NCBI GenBank assembly: GCA_023405705.1
Contig: JAEXXR010000464.1
Span: 1-8,401, forward strand
Length of the DNA stretch: 8,401 bases
Source of the DNA: Actinomycetes bacterium
Lineage (GTDB): Bacteria > Actinomycetota > Thermoleophilia > Solirubrobacterales > Solirubrobacteraceae
Direction of reading: 5' to 3'
The translations under genes and the position numbers were made by a program. Position 1 is the first letter of the stretch. Each line of letters starts with the position of its first letter. This document shows, piece after piece, positions 1 through 6,653 of this stretch. A model generated the notes under the pieces. It saw only the letters and a program-made list of their open reading frames with translations. It was not told where the DNA came from and searched no databases.

Positions 1-1
1 C

Positions 2-238
2 CTCAGCGGCGCGGCGCTGCTCGGCCTGCTGAGCGGCCTGGCGCTGCACGGCGACGCGATGCTGCTCGCCGGCACCGCGCTGGTCGGCGGCTACACGACC
101 TTCTCGGCGTGGATGCTGGAGAGCTGGCGCCTGGGCGAGCAGGGCGAGGGACGCCTGCTGGCGCTCAACCTCGCCGGCAGCCTGGCGCTCGGCCTCGCCG
201 CGACGGTCCTCGGCCGCGCGCTCGGGACGTGGCTGTAG
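2..238 (+). CDS. crcB: Fluoride ion channel CrcB/FluC, C-terminal part
   Basis: This is the last 78 codons of a small membrane protein; the start lies before the window. FluC proteins are about 125 aa, form dual-topology dimers in the inner membrane and let fluoride leak out of the cell. The recognisable element is GGYTTFSAW at about residues 29-37 of the fragment, matching the GG-x-TTFS segment of the broken third helix. In the family that segment holds the central sodium site and pore phenylalanines. The position three residues after the TTFS phenylalanine, often Phe, is Trp here. A hydrophobic fourth helix (about residues 52-75) follows, and the protein ends at TWL. The conserved Asn of the second helix would be upstream and cannot be seen. 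Identification is from the motif and helix pattern; confidence is high for the family. Confidence 0.88.
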   Translation, partial: LSGAALLGLLSGLALHGDAMLLAGTALVGGYTTFSAWMLESWRLGEQGEGRLLALNLAGSLALGLAATVLGRALGTWL

Positions 239-245
239 GAACGCG

Positions 246-269
246 AAAGCCCGCGCACGGGGCGCGGGC
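246..269. terminator. Hairpin between convergent crcB and rpsD
   Basis: A perfect 8-bp GC stem (249-256 with 262-269, loop ACGGG) lies 10 bases after the crcB stop. Read on the - strand, the stem is followed directly by TTTCGCGTTC, so it looks most like an intrinsic terminator for rpsD. On the + strand no T run follows, so it would end crcB less cleanly. It probably serves both convergent genes. Confidence 0.5.
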
Positions 270-284
270 CGGAGAACGCGTGCC

Positions 285-344
285 GGCCGTCGCGAGCTGC
301 GGCGACGGCCGAGGGTGCGCGCCGCCGACGCGAGGCCGGCGGCG
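285..344. other. Two further GC-rich inverted repeats in the convergent spacer
   Basis: Two more hairpins follow in series: a 9-bp perfect stem at 285-293/302-310 with an 8-base loop, and a 7-bp perfect stem at 320-326/338-344 with an 11-base loop. Neither has a T run. With the hairpins at 249-269 and 348-368 they fill nearly the whole spacer between crcB and rpsD. They may act as redundant transcription barriers or protect the 3' ends of mRNAs; this is inference from structure only. Confidence 0.4.
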
Positions 345-347
345 ACG

Positions 348-368
348 CAGCCGGGTCAGACCCGGCTG
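348..368 (-). other. Hairpin spanning the rpsD stop codon
   Basis: A perfect 9-bp stem (348-356 with 360-368) has a 3-base loop. The rpsD stop codon (356-358 on the - strand) lies in it, so the last codons of rpsD form one arm and the first untranslated bases form the other. There is no T run beyond it. It could protect the 3' end of the rpsD transcript or be a GC-rich coincidence. Confidence 0.4.
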
Positions 369-988
369 TAGAACTCGACTATCAGCTGCTCGGCGACCGG
401 CGTGTCGATCTCGTTGCGGACCGGCAGGCGCAGGACCTTGCCGGCGAGCGAGTCGAAGTCGGCCTCGAGCCAGGCGCCGACGCGACCCATCTGGTCGGTG
501 GCGGCGGTCGAGACGGGGCGGACGGCCGCCTCCGGCTTGATCATCACGACGTCGCCGGGCTTGACCTGGCGCGACGCGATGTCGCAGCGCTCGCCGTTGA
601 CGAGCACGTGACCGTGCGAGACGAACTGACGCGCCTGCGGACGGGTCGACGCGAGGCCGAGCCGGTAGACGACGTTGTCGAGCCGCTGCTCCAGCAGCTG
701 CAGCAGCTGCTCGCCGACGACGCCCTCGCGCTTCTTCGTCGCCGCCGCGACGTAGCGGCGGAACTGCTTCTCGCGCACGCCGTAGTAGCGCTTCGCCTTC
801 TGCTTCTCACGCAGCTGCTCGGCGTAGACGGACTCTCTGCGGCGACGCGCGTTGCCGTGCTGGCCGGGCGGCTGCGGTCCACGCCGCTCGAGGGCGCTCT
901 TGCCATTCAGTCGACGCTCGCCCTTCAGACAAAGGTCGACGCCCTCGCGTCGTGAGAGCTTCTCGACCGGGCCGGTGTAACGCCCCAC
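356..988 (-). CDS. rpsD: 30S ribosomal protein S4, zinc-less (C-) form
   Basis: S4 is a primary 16S rRNA-binding protein that nucleates assembly of the 30S body. It also sits at the mRNA entry site and affects decoding accuracy. The 210-aa product has the full family layout and length: N-terminal domain opening GRYTGP, PPGQHG at 40-45, [19 protein letters not shown] at 61-79, and the S4 RNA-binding fold starting at [10 protein letters not shown] (102-111). It runs through HGHVLVNG (125-132) and VKPGD to the C-terminal [10 protein letters not shown] (200-209). The four zinc-binding cysteines of the C+ form (9, 12, 26 and 31 in the Thermus protein) are Glu9, Ser12, Arg26 and Ser31, so this is a C- paralog type. 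The start is GTG at 986-988, chosen because GAAGGAG lies 5 bases upstream; an ATG 4 bases further up is in another frame. The gene stands alone, away from the ribosomal alpha operon. Confidence 0.97.
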   Translation of the reverse strand: MGRYTGPVEKLSRREGVDLCLKGERRLNGKSALERRGPQPPGQHGNARRRRESVYAEQLREKQKAKRYYGVREKQFRRYVAAATKKREGVVGEQLLQLLEQRLDNVVYRLGLASTRPQARQFVSHGHVLVNGERCDIASRQVKPGDVVMIKPEAAVRPVSTAATDQMGRVGAWLEADFDSLAGKVLRLPVRNEIDTPVAEQLIVEFYSRV

Positions 989-993
989 GCATT

Positions 994-1000
994 CTCCTTC
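994..1000 (-). promoter_or_regulatory. Shine-Dalgarno of rpsD
   Basis: GAAGGAG on the - strand sits 5 bases before the GTG at 988-986. It decides for that GTG over the nearby out-of-frame ATG. I see no convincing promoter in the roughly 140 bases between this site and the upstream terminator. Confidence 0.8.
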
Positions 1001-1141
1001 AGGTAGTCATGGAAAGACGCCCGTCGCGGTGCAACGAGCGTCCGTTCCTTCGCAAGTTGGCTGTCCATGGTACCGAGAGTTCCGTCCGGATGGTGTGCTC
1101 ACCGCAATTTCCGCCCGGATGCAGCCGATCTTCCGCGAACA

Positions 1142-1171
1142 GAGGGCCTCCCGCGACCGCGCGAGGCCCTC
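1142..1171 (-). terminator. Terminator of the exported-protein operon
   Basis: A perfect 9-bp stem (1142-1150 with 1163-1171) with a 12-base loop lies 24 bases after the stop of the 938-aa gene on the - strand. On that strand it is followed by TGTTCGCGG, only a weak T run. Position after the last gene of the operon and before rpsD supports a terminator that keeps the two units separate. Confidence 0.65.
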
Positions 1172-1195
1172 CGCCATGCTAAGTCGACATCTCGT

Positions 1196-4012
1196 TCAGG
1201 AGTGGCCTGACCCTCGGCCTCTGCCTCTGCCTCTGCCTCTGCCTCTCGGAAACGATCTGGCGCTTTTTCTTCTGGCCGCGGCTCTGCCGCAGCCGACCAC
1301 GCTCATGCGCTGCCCTCTCACGATGCGCCCACCGTTCTGGCCCGTCATCGCGAGGTCCGCGACGAGCGCCCGTCTGACGCTCGGCGAGCAGATACCTCTG
1401 ATCAGCCCGATCGGCCCCTGTCTGCCGGCGACGAAGTTCAGCCGGAAGCGCGTGACCGCCACGTCGGGGATCTCGCCGAACGTCGTCTTCAGCCGCAGGC
1501 TGCCCGGCGTGATTCTGATTCTGCCGATCAGGTCGATCTCGACCTCGCCCTTCAGCGCCACCCAGAGGTCCGGGAGTCTGTTCCCCGGCGTTCTGACTAT
1601 GTGGACGTTCCCACGCAACGGATCGCGCAGCAGCGGAGAGACTGCGACGGCTCTGCCGACCACCGACTGCGGCCCACATGCGCGGGCTGCGAACTGCTCA
1701 CGGGTGCAGGCGCCGGTCAACGCGCTGAGCCGCGAGTTGATGTTTCGCGGCAGGGTCACGACGATCGACTTGTTGTTCGCCTGCCGTCCTCTCGGCATCG
1801 TGAGGACGACCTCCAGCGGCGCCGTCCGCCCACCCGCCGTTCGTCCTCTGGCACCGAGGCGCAGGGACATCTTGGGGGAAAACGGGAGCGATCGGCAGTC
1901 GCCGACCTGGAACCGTGAGGAGACCGCGCTCGCCGCCCCCTCGAGCGCACCGATCGTCGCGGCGATCCGCTGCTCGCGGCAGCTTGTCGGAGCGAGCATG
2001 AAGCCAGGCTTGTCGACGCGCACGTCGACGGTCCTGATCTGCAGCGGAATCCCCTCGAGGATCGACGGAAGCGGGTCGGAGACGATCCGCAGTTGAGCGG
2101 TCATGCGGTCGACCCGGATCGCCGCGCGGACCACGACCGTGCCGAGATCGAACGGCCCGGCGACCGCCGGTACGACGATGCTGAGACCGTACGGAGCGCC
2201 CTTGTACGGCCCGGTGATGTACACCCGGCCAGGAAGCGCGAACGCGTTCGTGCCAGGGCCCGCCTCGGTGGTCGTCGAGCCGATCCGCGACTCCTCGCCG
2301 CAGGTGCCGGCGGCCGCCGCCGCGTCTGCGCAGAGCGTCGACGCCGCGATCACGCCCACGAGCCCGTGAGGCATGTCGACCGCGATGTCCCCGAGCGTCT
2401 GGTCGTCGTCGCTGCGCCCGAAGGTGAGCGAGAACGTCGACGAGGTGCCGCTGACGGGGTTGGCCAGTCCGGCCGAGAACTGCGGTGAGAAGCCCCGCGG
2501 CGGACAGGGCGCGCCTCTCCCGTCATGCGTGATCGCGAAGCTGTTGGTCGACTGCACCGTCTTGCCGGTCCACGAGGTCAGCTCGGCCGACGTCGCGTAG
2601 GTGCCGCACGCCGGCGGGTTGGAGAGCGACGCCCGCGGTCCGCCGGTGAAGCTGAGCAAAAGCCGGTCGAACGGCAGTTGAGGGTTGTTGTCGAAGGTCG
2701 CCGTGAGCTGTCCGGTTCTCGGGTCGGCGACGACGCTGCCCGGGAGCTTCACGACCACGCCCGGGCCTCTGGCGACGAGATAGAGCGACAGCAGCGTCCC
2801 GAACGGGTTGTCCTTCGGTCTCGCGAGGAAGATCGATCCGGTCATCGGCTCTTCGAGCAATGGCGTGTCGATCTGCAGCGACCCTACCTTGGAGCCGTTC
2901 GGGCAGCTCGGCTCCCTCAGCGTTCTGAGGCCCACCTGCGCGGGCGAGCATCCCTGCAGGCCGTCCGCCGCCGACGGCGAGACGCGCACGCCCTCCGGCA
3001 GTCGCACGACCGCCTTCTTGAGGTAGGCGTTCGCGAGCCCGTCAGGGTTGACGTTCTGCGGCGTCTTCAGCTCGAAGGTGTACGCGCTCGGCGCGCCTGC
3101 CTTCGGCTCGTCAGGCTGTGCGCTCAGCGACGCGTCGAACGGGACCCGGTCGCAGTTCTCCGGTCCCTGCTGCGTCGCCTCGTCCGGGGTCGGATGGTGC
3201 GAGAAGAAGCTCGCGGTTCTGAAGACGCCGGGGTTCTGCCAGGAGTCGGCGCTCAGTCGCGTCTCCAACCCGACACCGGGCGGGGTGCACGTCATCGGGT
3301 TCGTGAGGAACGGCTTGCGCGGCACGCCGGCGGGACAGGTCCCGCCGTTGTTCAGACAGTCGCCCCGCTGACCGTCGTGCGAGCTGTCAGCCGGCACGCC
3401 CCACAAGGTGAGCGTGGTGCTGAGCAGCGGCAGCGTCTGCGGCGTGTTCTCGACGCGGATCCGGATGCCATAGTCGTCATCCGATCGCACCTCGGCGTTG
3501 AGATGCACGACGACGCCGGCGATCGGGAACGCGAAGGAAGCCGGCACGCCGGGGGGCGGCTCCATGTTGTAGACGCGCGACGGTGTGTTGATGAAGATGA
3601 ACCCTGCAGTCACCAAAGCTATGCCGACCTGGGTGCCGTCGGGGCAGGCGCCAGTGTCCGACAGTTGCTGCTCGGAGCAGGTCGGCATCGCGCTCGGATC
3701 CCCGAGGAACCCGGCCGGCAGGTCGACGACCAGCGTCTTCGTGTCGCCGTCGGGCGTCGGAATGAACCCGCCCTCCAGGTGCTGGTTGAGTTCGATCGTC
3801 GTCGAGGCCCGCCACGGATGGCCGCCGGCCTGCGTGAACGCCGAGCCGTCCTGGTTTGCCACCTCTCCGTCGAATCTGGCGATGCCGAACTCGGCCTTCG
3901 CCGTCCCGCTGAGTGCCAGGACCAGGCAGAGCGCGCCGGCGAGGAGACCGAAGAGGCTGATCAACCCGCCTCGTGTCCGGGCGTTCCGAACGGTAGGCGT
4001 GAAAGCAGTCAT
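1196..4012 (-). CDS. Large secreted protein with four cysteine-containing repeats and an Arg-Gly tail
   Basis: The function is unknown. The 938-aa product starts with a Sec-type signal: a basic N-region, a hydrophobic core at about 17-35 and a likely cut after AKA at 40. The rest reads as beta-rich extracellular protein. I see four related units near 96-270, 336-490, 545-705 and 752-908. Each starts with a V-x-(L/M)-P-x segment and then has a cysteine pair (112/123, 355/370, 561/571, 769/779). Each continues with (S/T)-x-(V/I)-G, a G-x-(V/I) strand, and later a further cysteine (242, 469, 678, 875) in a stretch resembling L-x-N-P-x-x-C. The C-terminus has no LPXTG motif and no membrane anchor, but ends in an Arg-Gly repeat after a basic stretch. 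The ATG overlaps the upstream stop (ATGA) and has GGAGGTG 4 bases upstream, so it is translationally coupled to the beta-propeller gene. Similar long exported proteins with LPxGxxGxP motifs occur in Solirubrobacterales, from memory. An adhesive or structural envelope role is a guess. Confidence 0.85.
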   Translation of the reverse strand: MTAFTPTVRNARTRGGLISLFGLLAGALCLVLALSGTAKAEFGIARFDGEVANQDGSAFTQAGGHPWRASTTIELNQHLEGGFIPTPDGDTKTLVVDLPAGFLGDPSAMPTCSEQQLSDTGACPDGTQVGIALVTAGFIFINTPSRVYNMEPPPGVPASFAFPIAGVVVHLNAEVRSDDDYGIRIRVENTPQTLPLLSTTLTLWGVPADSSHDGQRGDCLNNGGTCPAGVPRKPFLTNPMTCTPPGVGLETRLSADSWQNPGVFRTASFFSHHPTPDEATQQGPENCDRVPFDASLSAQPDEPKAGAPSAYTFELKTPQNVNPDGLANAYLKKAVVRLPEGVRVSPSAADGLQGCSPAQVGLRTLREPSCPNGSKVGSLQIDTPLLEEPMTGSIFLARPKDNPFGTLLSLYLVARGPGVVVKLPGSVVADPRTGQLTATFDNNPQLPFDRLLLSFTGGPRASLSNPPACGTYATSAELTSWTGKTVQSTNSFAITHDGRGAPCPPRGFSPQFSAGLANPVSGTSSTFSLTFGRSDDDQTLGDIAVDMPHGLVGVIAASTLCADAAAAAGTCGEESRIGSTTTEAGPGTNAFALPGRVYITGPYKGAPYGLSIVVPAVAGPFDLGTVVVRAAIRVDRMTAQLRIVSDPLPSILEGIPLQIRTVDVRVDKPGFMLAPTSCREQRIAATIGALEGAASAVSSRFQVGDCRSLPFSPKMSLRLGARGRTAGGRTAPLEVVLTMPRGRQANNKSIVVTLPRNINSRLSALTGACTREQFAARACGPQSVVGRAVAVSPLLRDPLRGNVHIVRTPGNRLPDLWVALKGEVEIDLIGRIRITPGSLRLKTTFGEIPDVAVTRFRLNFVAGRQGPIGLIRGICSPSVRRALVADLAMTGQNGGRIVRGQRMSVVGCGRAAARRKSARSFPRGRGRGRGRGRGSGHS
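1217..1246 (-). repeat. Five exact hexanucleotide repeats coding for Arg-Gly
   Basis: Five perfect copies of GCCTCT (read as AGAGGC on the coding strand) stand in a row at 1217-1246, with one degraded unit (CCCTCG, 1211-1216) beside them. They encode an alternating Arg-Gly tail near the C-terminus of the 938-aa secreted protein. Because the unit is six bases, loss or gain of copies leaves the frame intact. Confidence 0.95.
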
Positions 4013-6348
4013 CGGGCACCTCCGGCGGCTCTGCGCCGCGCATCGCCGCGCACCGGGCTGTGGACGGTCACCTGCGTCCGCTGCACGCCTCTCGCGGCGG
4101 AGTATCTGACGCGGACGTCCAGACGCAGCGCTCCTCTTCTCCGCAGCTGCGCACGAGCTCCCCTGGAAAGTCGCAGCGGCACCTTGACGACGCTTCCCCC
4201 GAGCGCCGTCCGCGTCGCGCTCGCGACCGTCCGCGTCCGCGTCCCGACGCGACCGCGAACGGTCGCGACGACACGTCCGGCGTCCGAGACGCGGACGGTG
4301 AGCGTCAGCTCTCCGGTTCTCGCGATTCTGCGTCGTTGCGCCTGCGAGATCGAAGTGACCGCGAAGGTCGGAAGACGGGTCGTGACCGGGTCCCCGTTCG
4401 CATCGCCCGGCCCGGCGAAGACCGCCGAGCCCGGGACGTCACGCGGCGGACGCGCCGTCACGGGTCCCTGGCACGGTGCACCCTCGCATCCCTCTTCGAT
4501 CGCGGGCGGAGGCTCCGGCAACGGAGAACCGGCGAACCGGGCCGCGTAGAGGTCGAGGTTCTCGTCTCTGTCCCAGCCCGACAGACGCTGCCGCGTCGTG
4601 AAGAAGACGTCGTCGCCGCTCGCTGAGGCGTCTCCGAAGCGCGCGTCGAAGTTGGGCGTCCCCTTCGAGATCAAGTCGACGCTGCCCGTGTCGACGTCGA
4701 ACTCGTAGACGTCGACCCGACCGTCGGTGTCCTCGTCGACGAGGTCCTCCGCCGTGTTGAAGAACGCCCGCCGCCCGTCCAGCGAGAAGGCGCGGGGCAG
4801 GTAGCCGGTCAGCAGCTGGGCCGCGGCCGGCGAGGTGATCGCCGTCGCGGCTGCTCTCGACGGGAGACCGTCTTGACGGCATGACGCGCAGCTCAGGCCG
4901 GCGTCCACGTCGAACACGTAGACCTGCGCGAGCCCGGCGTTGTCGGAGGCGGTCAGTCTCTGCGCAGACGTGAACATCAGGCGCTCACCGGACGCGCTCA
5001 CCCGAGACGACTTGCGTCTGGCGGCGCGCAGCCAATCCCAGTTGCCGTCCTCCGGCAGCTCGGTGATGTATCTGATGCCGGATCCCGCCGTCCAGAGGTA
5101 GAGGTTCGAAGCGCCGCTCACTCCTCCGGCCGCGAGCGCCCCTGTGGCGGCGAAGTAGACCCGGCTTCCGTCGTCGCTTGCGCCGAGCACGCCGAGGACG
5201 CCGGCTCCGGCCGCGTCAGCCACCGTGAGGTCCGTGAGGTCGTCCCCGTCTCGTTCGTACAGGTACAGATCAGGCGCCGCGAGCGTCGCGGTCGCATCAT
5301 CGGTCAATCTCTCCCCGCTGGTGAAGAACACACGTCTGTGATCGCTCGACGCGATCTCGAACCGCCCGCGTCCGCTTCCGACCGGCGCACCGGCGGCACG
5401 GGAACGCGAGACGTCGAGTGACGGTCTGCCGTCGTTCCAGAGGTAGAGATGCGCGTCGGACAGGATTCCGGACACGCCGGTGGACACCACCGCGCTGGAT
5501 CCGTCCGCAGCGACCGAGCGCATCGCACTCGTGTACAGGCCGGCTGGTATTCCAGCGCCGCGCCCGATCCACGAGCCCTCGCCGCTGGCCGAACCGTCCG
5601 GCAGGACGCCGACGTATCTGAGGCCGCTCGCGGACCAGACATAGGCCTGAGGCTGGGAATCAAGCGGAGCGTCGGCGGTGAATGGCGTCGTCGACTCGAA
5701 GAAGACGCGCGTGAGGTCAGAGCCTGCGCCCCCAAAGTCCGTCGTCATCGAGAACGGCGTCGAGGGCGGCGGAACCGTGATGAGTCTGTACACCCCGGCA
5801 GGATCGGCGAAGGTGCGCAGATAGCGGTTGCTCATGAACGGCCCGTCCAACGCTCCAGGAACGAGCACGGGCGCCAGCGCCTGCAACACACCGGCCGTCA
5901 GCTCACCGGTGAATGCGTCGTACTTGGCGCCGATGGTCCCCGCTCCGGCGTTCGGATCCTGTCTGGGTGTCAGCGACTCAGCGGTCCAGCCACGCGTGGA
6001 ACGGGATCCCAGGTATTGGTTCCCCATCCCCGACCCTTGCGCTCCGGGAAAGGGCGTGGCCGACAAGTAGACGACGCGCTCCCCCGAGGTCGCGGCCTGA
6101 ATGGTTCCCGACTCGCTGCCCACGTCGTTCCCGGCCTTCTCGGCCGGACTGACCATCTCGAAATGGCGGCGATCGCTGTTGCCTTCGGCCGCAGCCGGCG
6201 CCAGGCATACGGCGACACCGCAGAGCAAACATGCCACGAGCCCGCGGCTCGATGGCCGCGACGGATCCCTCTCCCGCGCGACGCGGTCTTGGCGCCACCA
6301 CGCGCCCGAGTCAAACCTGCCGTGCTCGCGCACGCGCACGCTCACCAT
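4009..6348 (-). CDS. Secreted beta-propeller (WD40-like/TolB-like) protein
   Basis: The 779-aa product has an unusually long basic N-terminus and then a hydrophobic signal core at about 36-52, with a likely cut near AAA at 52-54. Residues about 88-604 hold repeated blades with the pattern (S/D)-G-x-R-V-x-F followed by T/S-x-x-x-L and then a-x-x-L-Y-x-(W/Y/F). Blade cores lie near 88, 211, 281, 336, 391, 452, 523 and 576. A CASC motif (487-490) closes one blade. A linker with GCEGAPCQGP (620-629) leads to an Arg-rich beta domain (about 660-763) and a basic tail. No catalytic motif is seen, so a binding or scaffolding role outside the membrane is likely. GAGGAG lies 8 bases before the ATG and supports this start. 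It is the first gene of a two-gene operon; its TGA overlaps the ATG of the next gene. The blade reading is secure; blade number and partner are not. Confidence 0.85.
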   Translation of the reverse strand: MVSVRVREHGRFDSGAWWRQDRVARERDPSRPSSRGLVACLLCGVAVCLAPAAAEGNSDRRHFEMVSPAEKAGNDVGSESGTIQAATSGERVVYLSATPFPGAQGSGMGNQYLGSRSTRGWTAESLTPRQDPNAGAGTIGAKYDAFTGELTAGVLQALAPVLVPGALDGPFMSNRYLRTFADPAGVYRLITVPPPSTPFSMTTDFGGAGSDLTRVFFESTTPFTADAPLDSQPQAYVWSASGLRYVGVLPDGSASGEGSWIGRGAGIPAGLYTSAMRSVAADGSSAVVSTGVSGILSDAHLYLWNDGRPSLDVSRSRAAGAPVGSGRGRFEIASSDHRRVFFTSGERLTDDATATLAAPDLYLYERDGDDLTDLTVADAAGAGVLGVLGASDDGSRVYFAATGALAAGGVSGASNLYLWTAGSGIRYITELPEDGNWDWLRAARRKSSRVSASGERLMFTSAQRLTASDNAGLAQVYVFDVDAGLSCASCRQDGLPSRAAATAITSPAAAQLLTGYLPRAFSLDGRRAFFNTAEDLVDEDTDGRVDVYEFDVDTGSVDLISKGTPNFDARFGDASASGDDVFFTTRQRLSGWDRDENLDLYAARFAGSPLPEPPPAIEEGCEGAPCQGPVTARPPRDVPGSAVFAGPGDANGDPVTTRLPTFAVTSISQAQRRRIARTGELTLTVRVSDAGRVVATVRGRVGTRTRTVASATRTALGGSVVKVPLRLSRGARAQLRRRGALRLDVRVRYSAARGVQRTQVTVHSPVRGDARRRAAGGAR
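4017..4023 (-). promoter_or_regulatory. Shine-Dalgarno of the 938-aa gene inside the upstream coding end
   Basis: GGAGGTG on the - strand lies within the last codons of the beta-propeller gene, 4 bases before the ATG at 4012-4010 that overlaps the upstream TGA. This arrangement favours re-initiation by ribosomes ending the first gene, and so stoichiometric expression of the two exported proteins. Confidence 0.8.
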
Positions 6349-6356
6349 GCATTCGT

Positions 6357-6362
6357 CTCCTC
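6357..6362 (-). promoter_or_regulatory. Shine-Dalgarno of the beta-propeller gene
   Basis: GAGGAG on the - strand lies 8 bases before the ATG at 6348-6346. Another ATG 5 bases upstream is in a different frame and quickly ends, so the SD and reading frame together fix the start. Confidence 0.75.
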
Positions 6363-6385
6363 ATCGAACCATGAAGCAGTAAGCC

Positions 6386-6391
6386 ATTATA
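6386..6391 (-). promoter_or_regulatory. Likely -10 box of the two-gene exported-protein operon
   Basis: A perfect TATAAT on the - strand, in an AT-rich pocket of otherwise GC-rich DNA, lies 37 bases before the beta-propeller start. Transcription would begin near 6379, giving a leader of about 30 bases. At 17-base spacing the -35 would be GTGCGT, a poor match, which suggests help from an activator or an alternative sigma factor. Confidence 0.6.
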
Positions 6392-6472
6392 AACATTTCC
6401 GGATTTCGACGCACCAGAAGCCCCGGATCGAGACCCCACCGGACCCAGCCCGTCGCACATCTTATGCGGACA

Positions 6473-6501
6473 TTGACACTCCATAAAAAAGAGTCTATGG
6501 T
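6473..6501 (+). promoter_or_regulatory. Sigma-70-type promoter for the tandem small secreted proteins
   Basis: TTGACA (6473-6478) is followed after exactly 17 bases by TATGGT (6496-6501), a very good housekeeping promoter for an actinobacterium. Transcription would begin near 6508. A short inverted repeat, CCATA (6481-6485) with TATGG (6496-6500), spans the spacer and the -10 box and could be an operator, though it is only 5 bp. The rest of the intergenic region 6349-6653 is held by the divergent -10 at 6386-6391 and the leader from 6508; between them (about 6410-6470) I see nothing definite. Confidence 0.75.
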
Positions 6502-6507
6502 CGGAGA

Positions 6508-6653
6508 ACCCGGCTCCTATTGCTGGAACCGTCGGGAGGGGGACTGCCGCGCAGGAGACCGCGGCCACAGAACCGGGACCGGCGCGCTGAGCGCCGACAT
6601 CAACTGCGACTGACGTCGGTCGCAGTGTTCATACACTCAATTAGGAGAACACA
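6508..6653 (+). other. Long structured 5' leader
   Basis: About 146 bases separate the predicted transcription start from the first ATG. They contain three hairpins in series: a 6-bp stem at 6546-6551/6560-6565, a 6-bp stem at 6580-6585/6591-6596, and an 8-bp stem at 6603-6610/6619-6626. An unpaired AT-rich stretch follows with the SD AGGAG (6643-6647), 6 bases before the ATG. No known riboswitch class is recognised. The structure may stabilise the mRNA or set translation. Confidence 0.45.

Noticed and set aside
1001..1141. Candidate rpsD promoters or an S4-binding leader between the operon terminator and rpsD.
   Set aside because: TTGCGG and TACCAT elements are present but wrongly spaced, and I could not support any pseudoknot by eye.
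1029..2096. A 355-codon open frame on the + strand opposite the 3' part of the 938-aa gene.
   Set aside because: It shows no motif, its Leu-Pro repeat is only the complement of the hexamer repeat, and it crosses the operon terminator.
2525..4549. A 674-codon open frame on the + strand.
   Set aside because: It lies antisense to two convincing secreted-protein genes, is extremely Arg-rich and has no domain pattern; long antisense frames are expected in high-GC DNA.
6229..6234. Possible lipobox (LVAC) in the beta-propeller signal peptide, which would make it a lipoprotein.
   Set aside because: The cysteine (residue 40) comes before most of the hydrophobic core, so it is not at a plausible lipoprotein cleavage site.
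6497..6613. A 38-codon frame in the leader that could be a regulatory upstream peptide.
   Set aside because: Its ATG lies inside the predicted -10 box, before the expected transcription start, and it has no SD.
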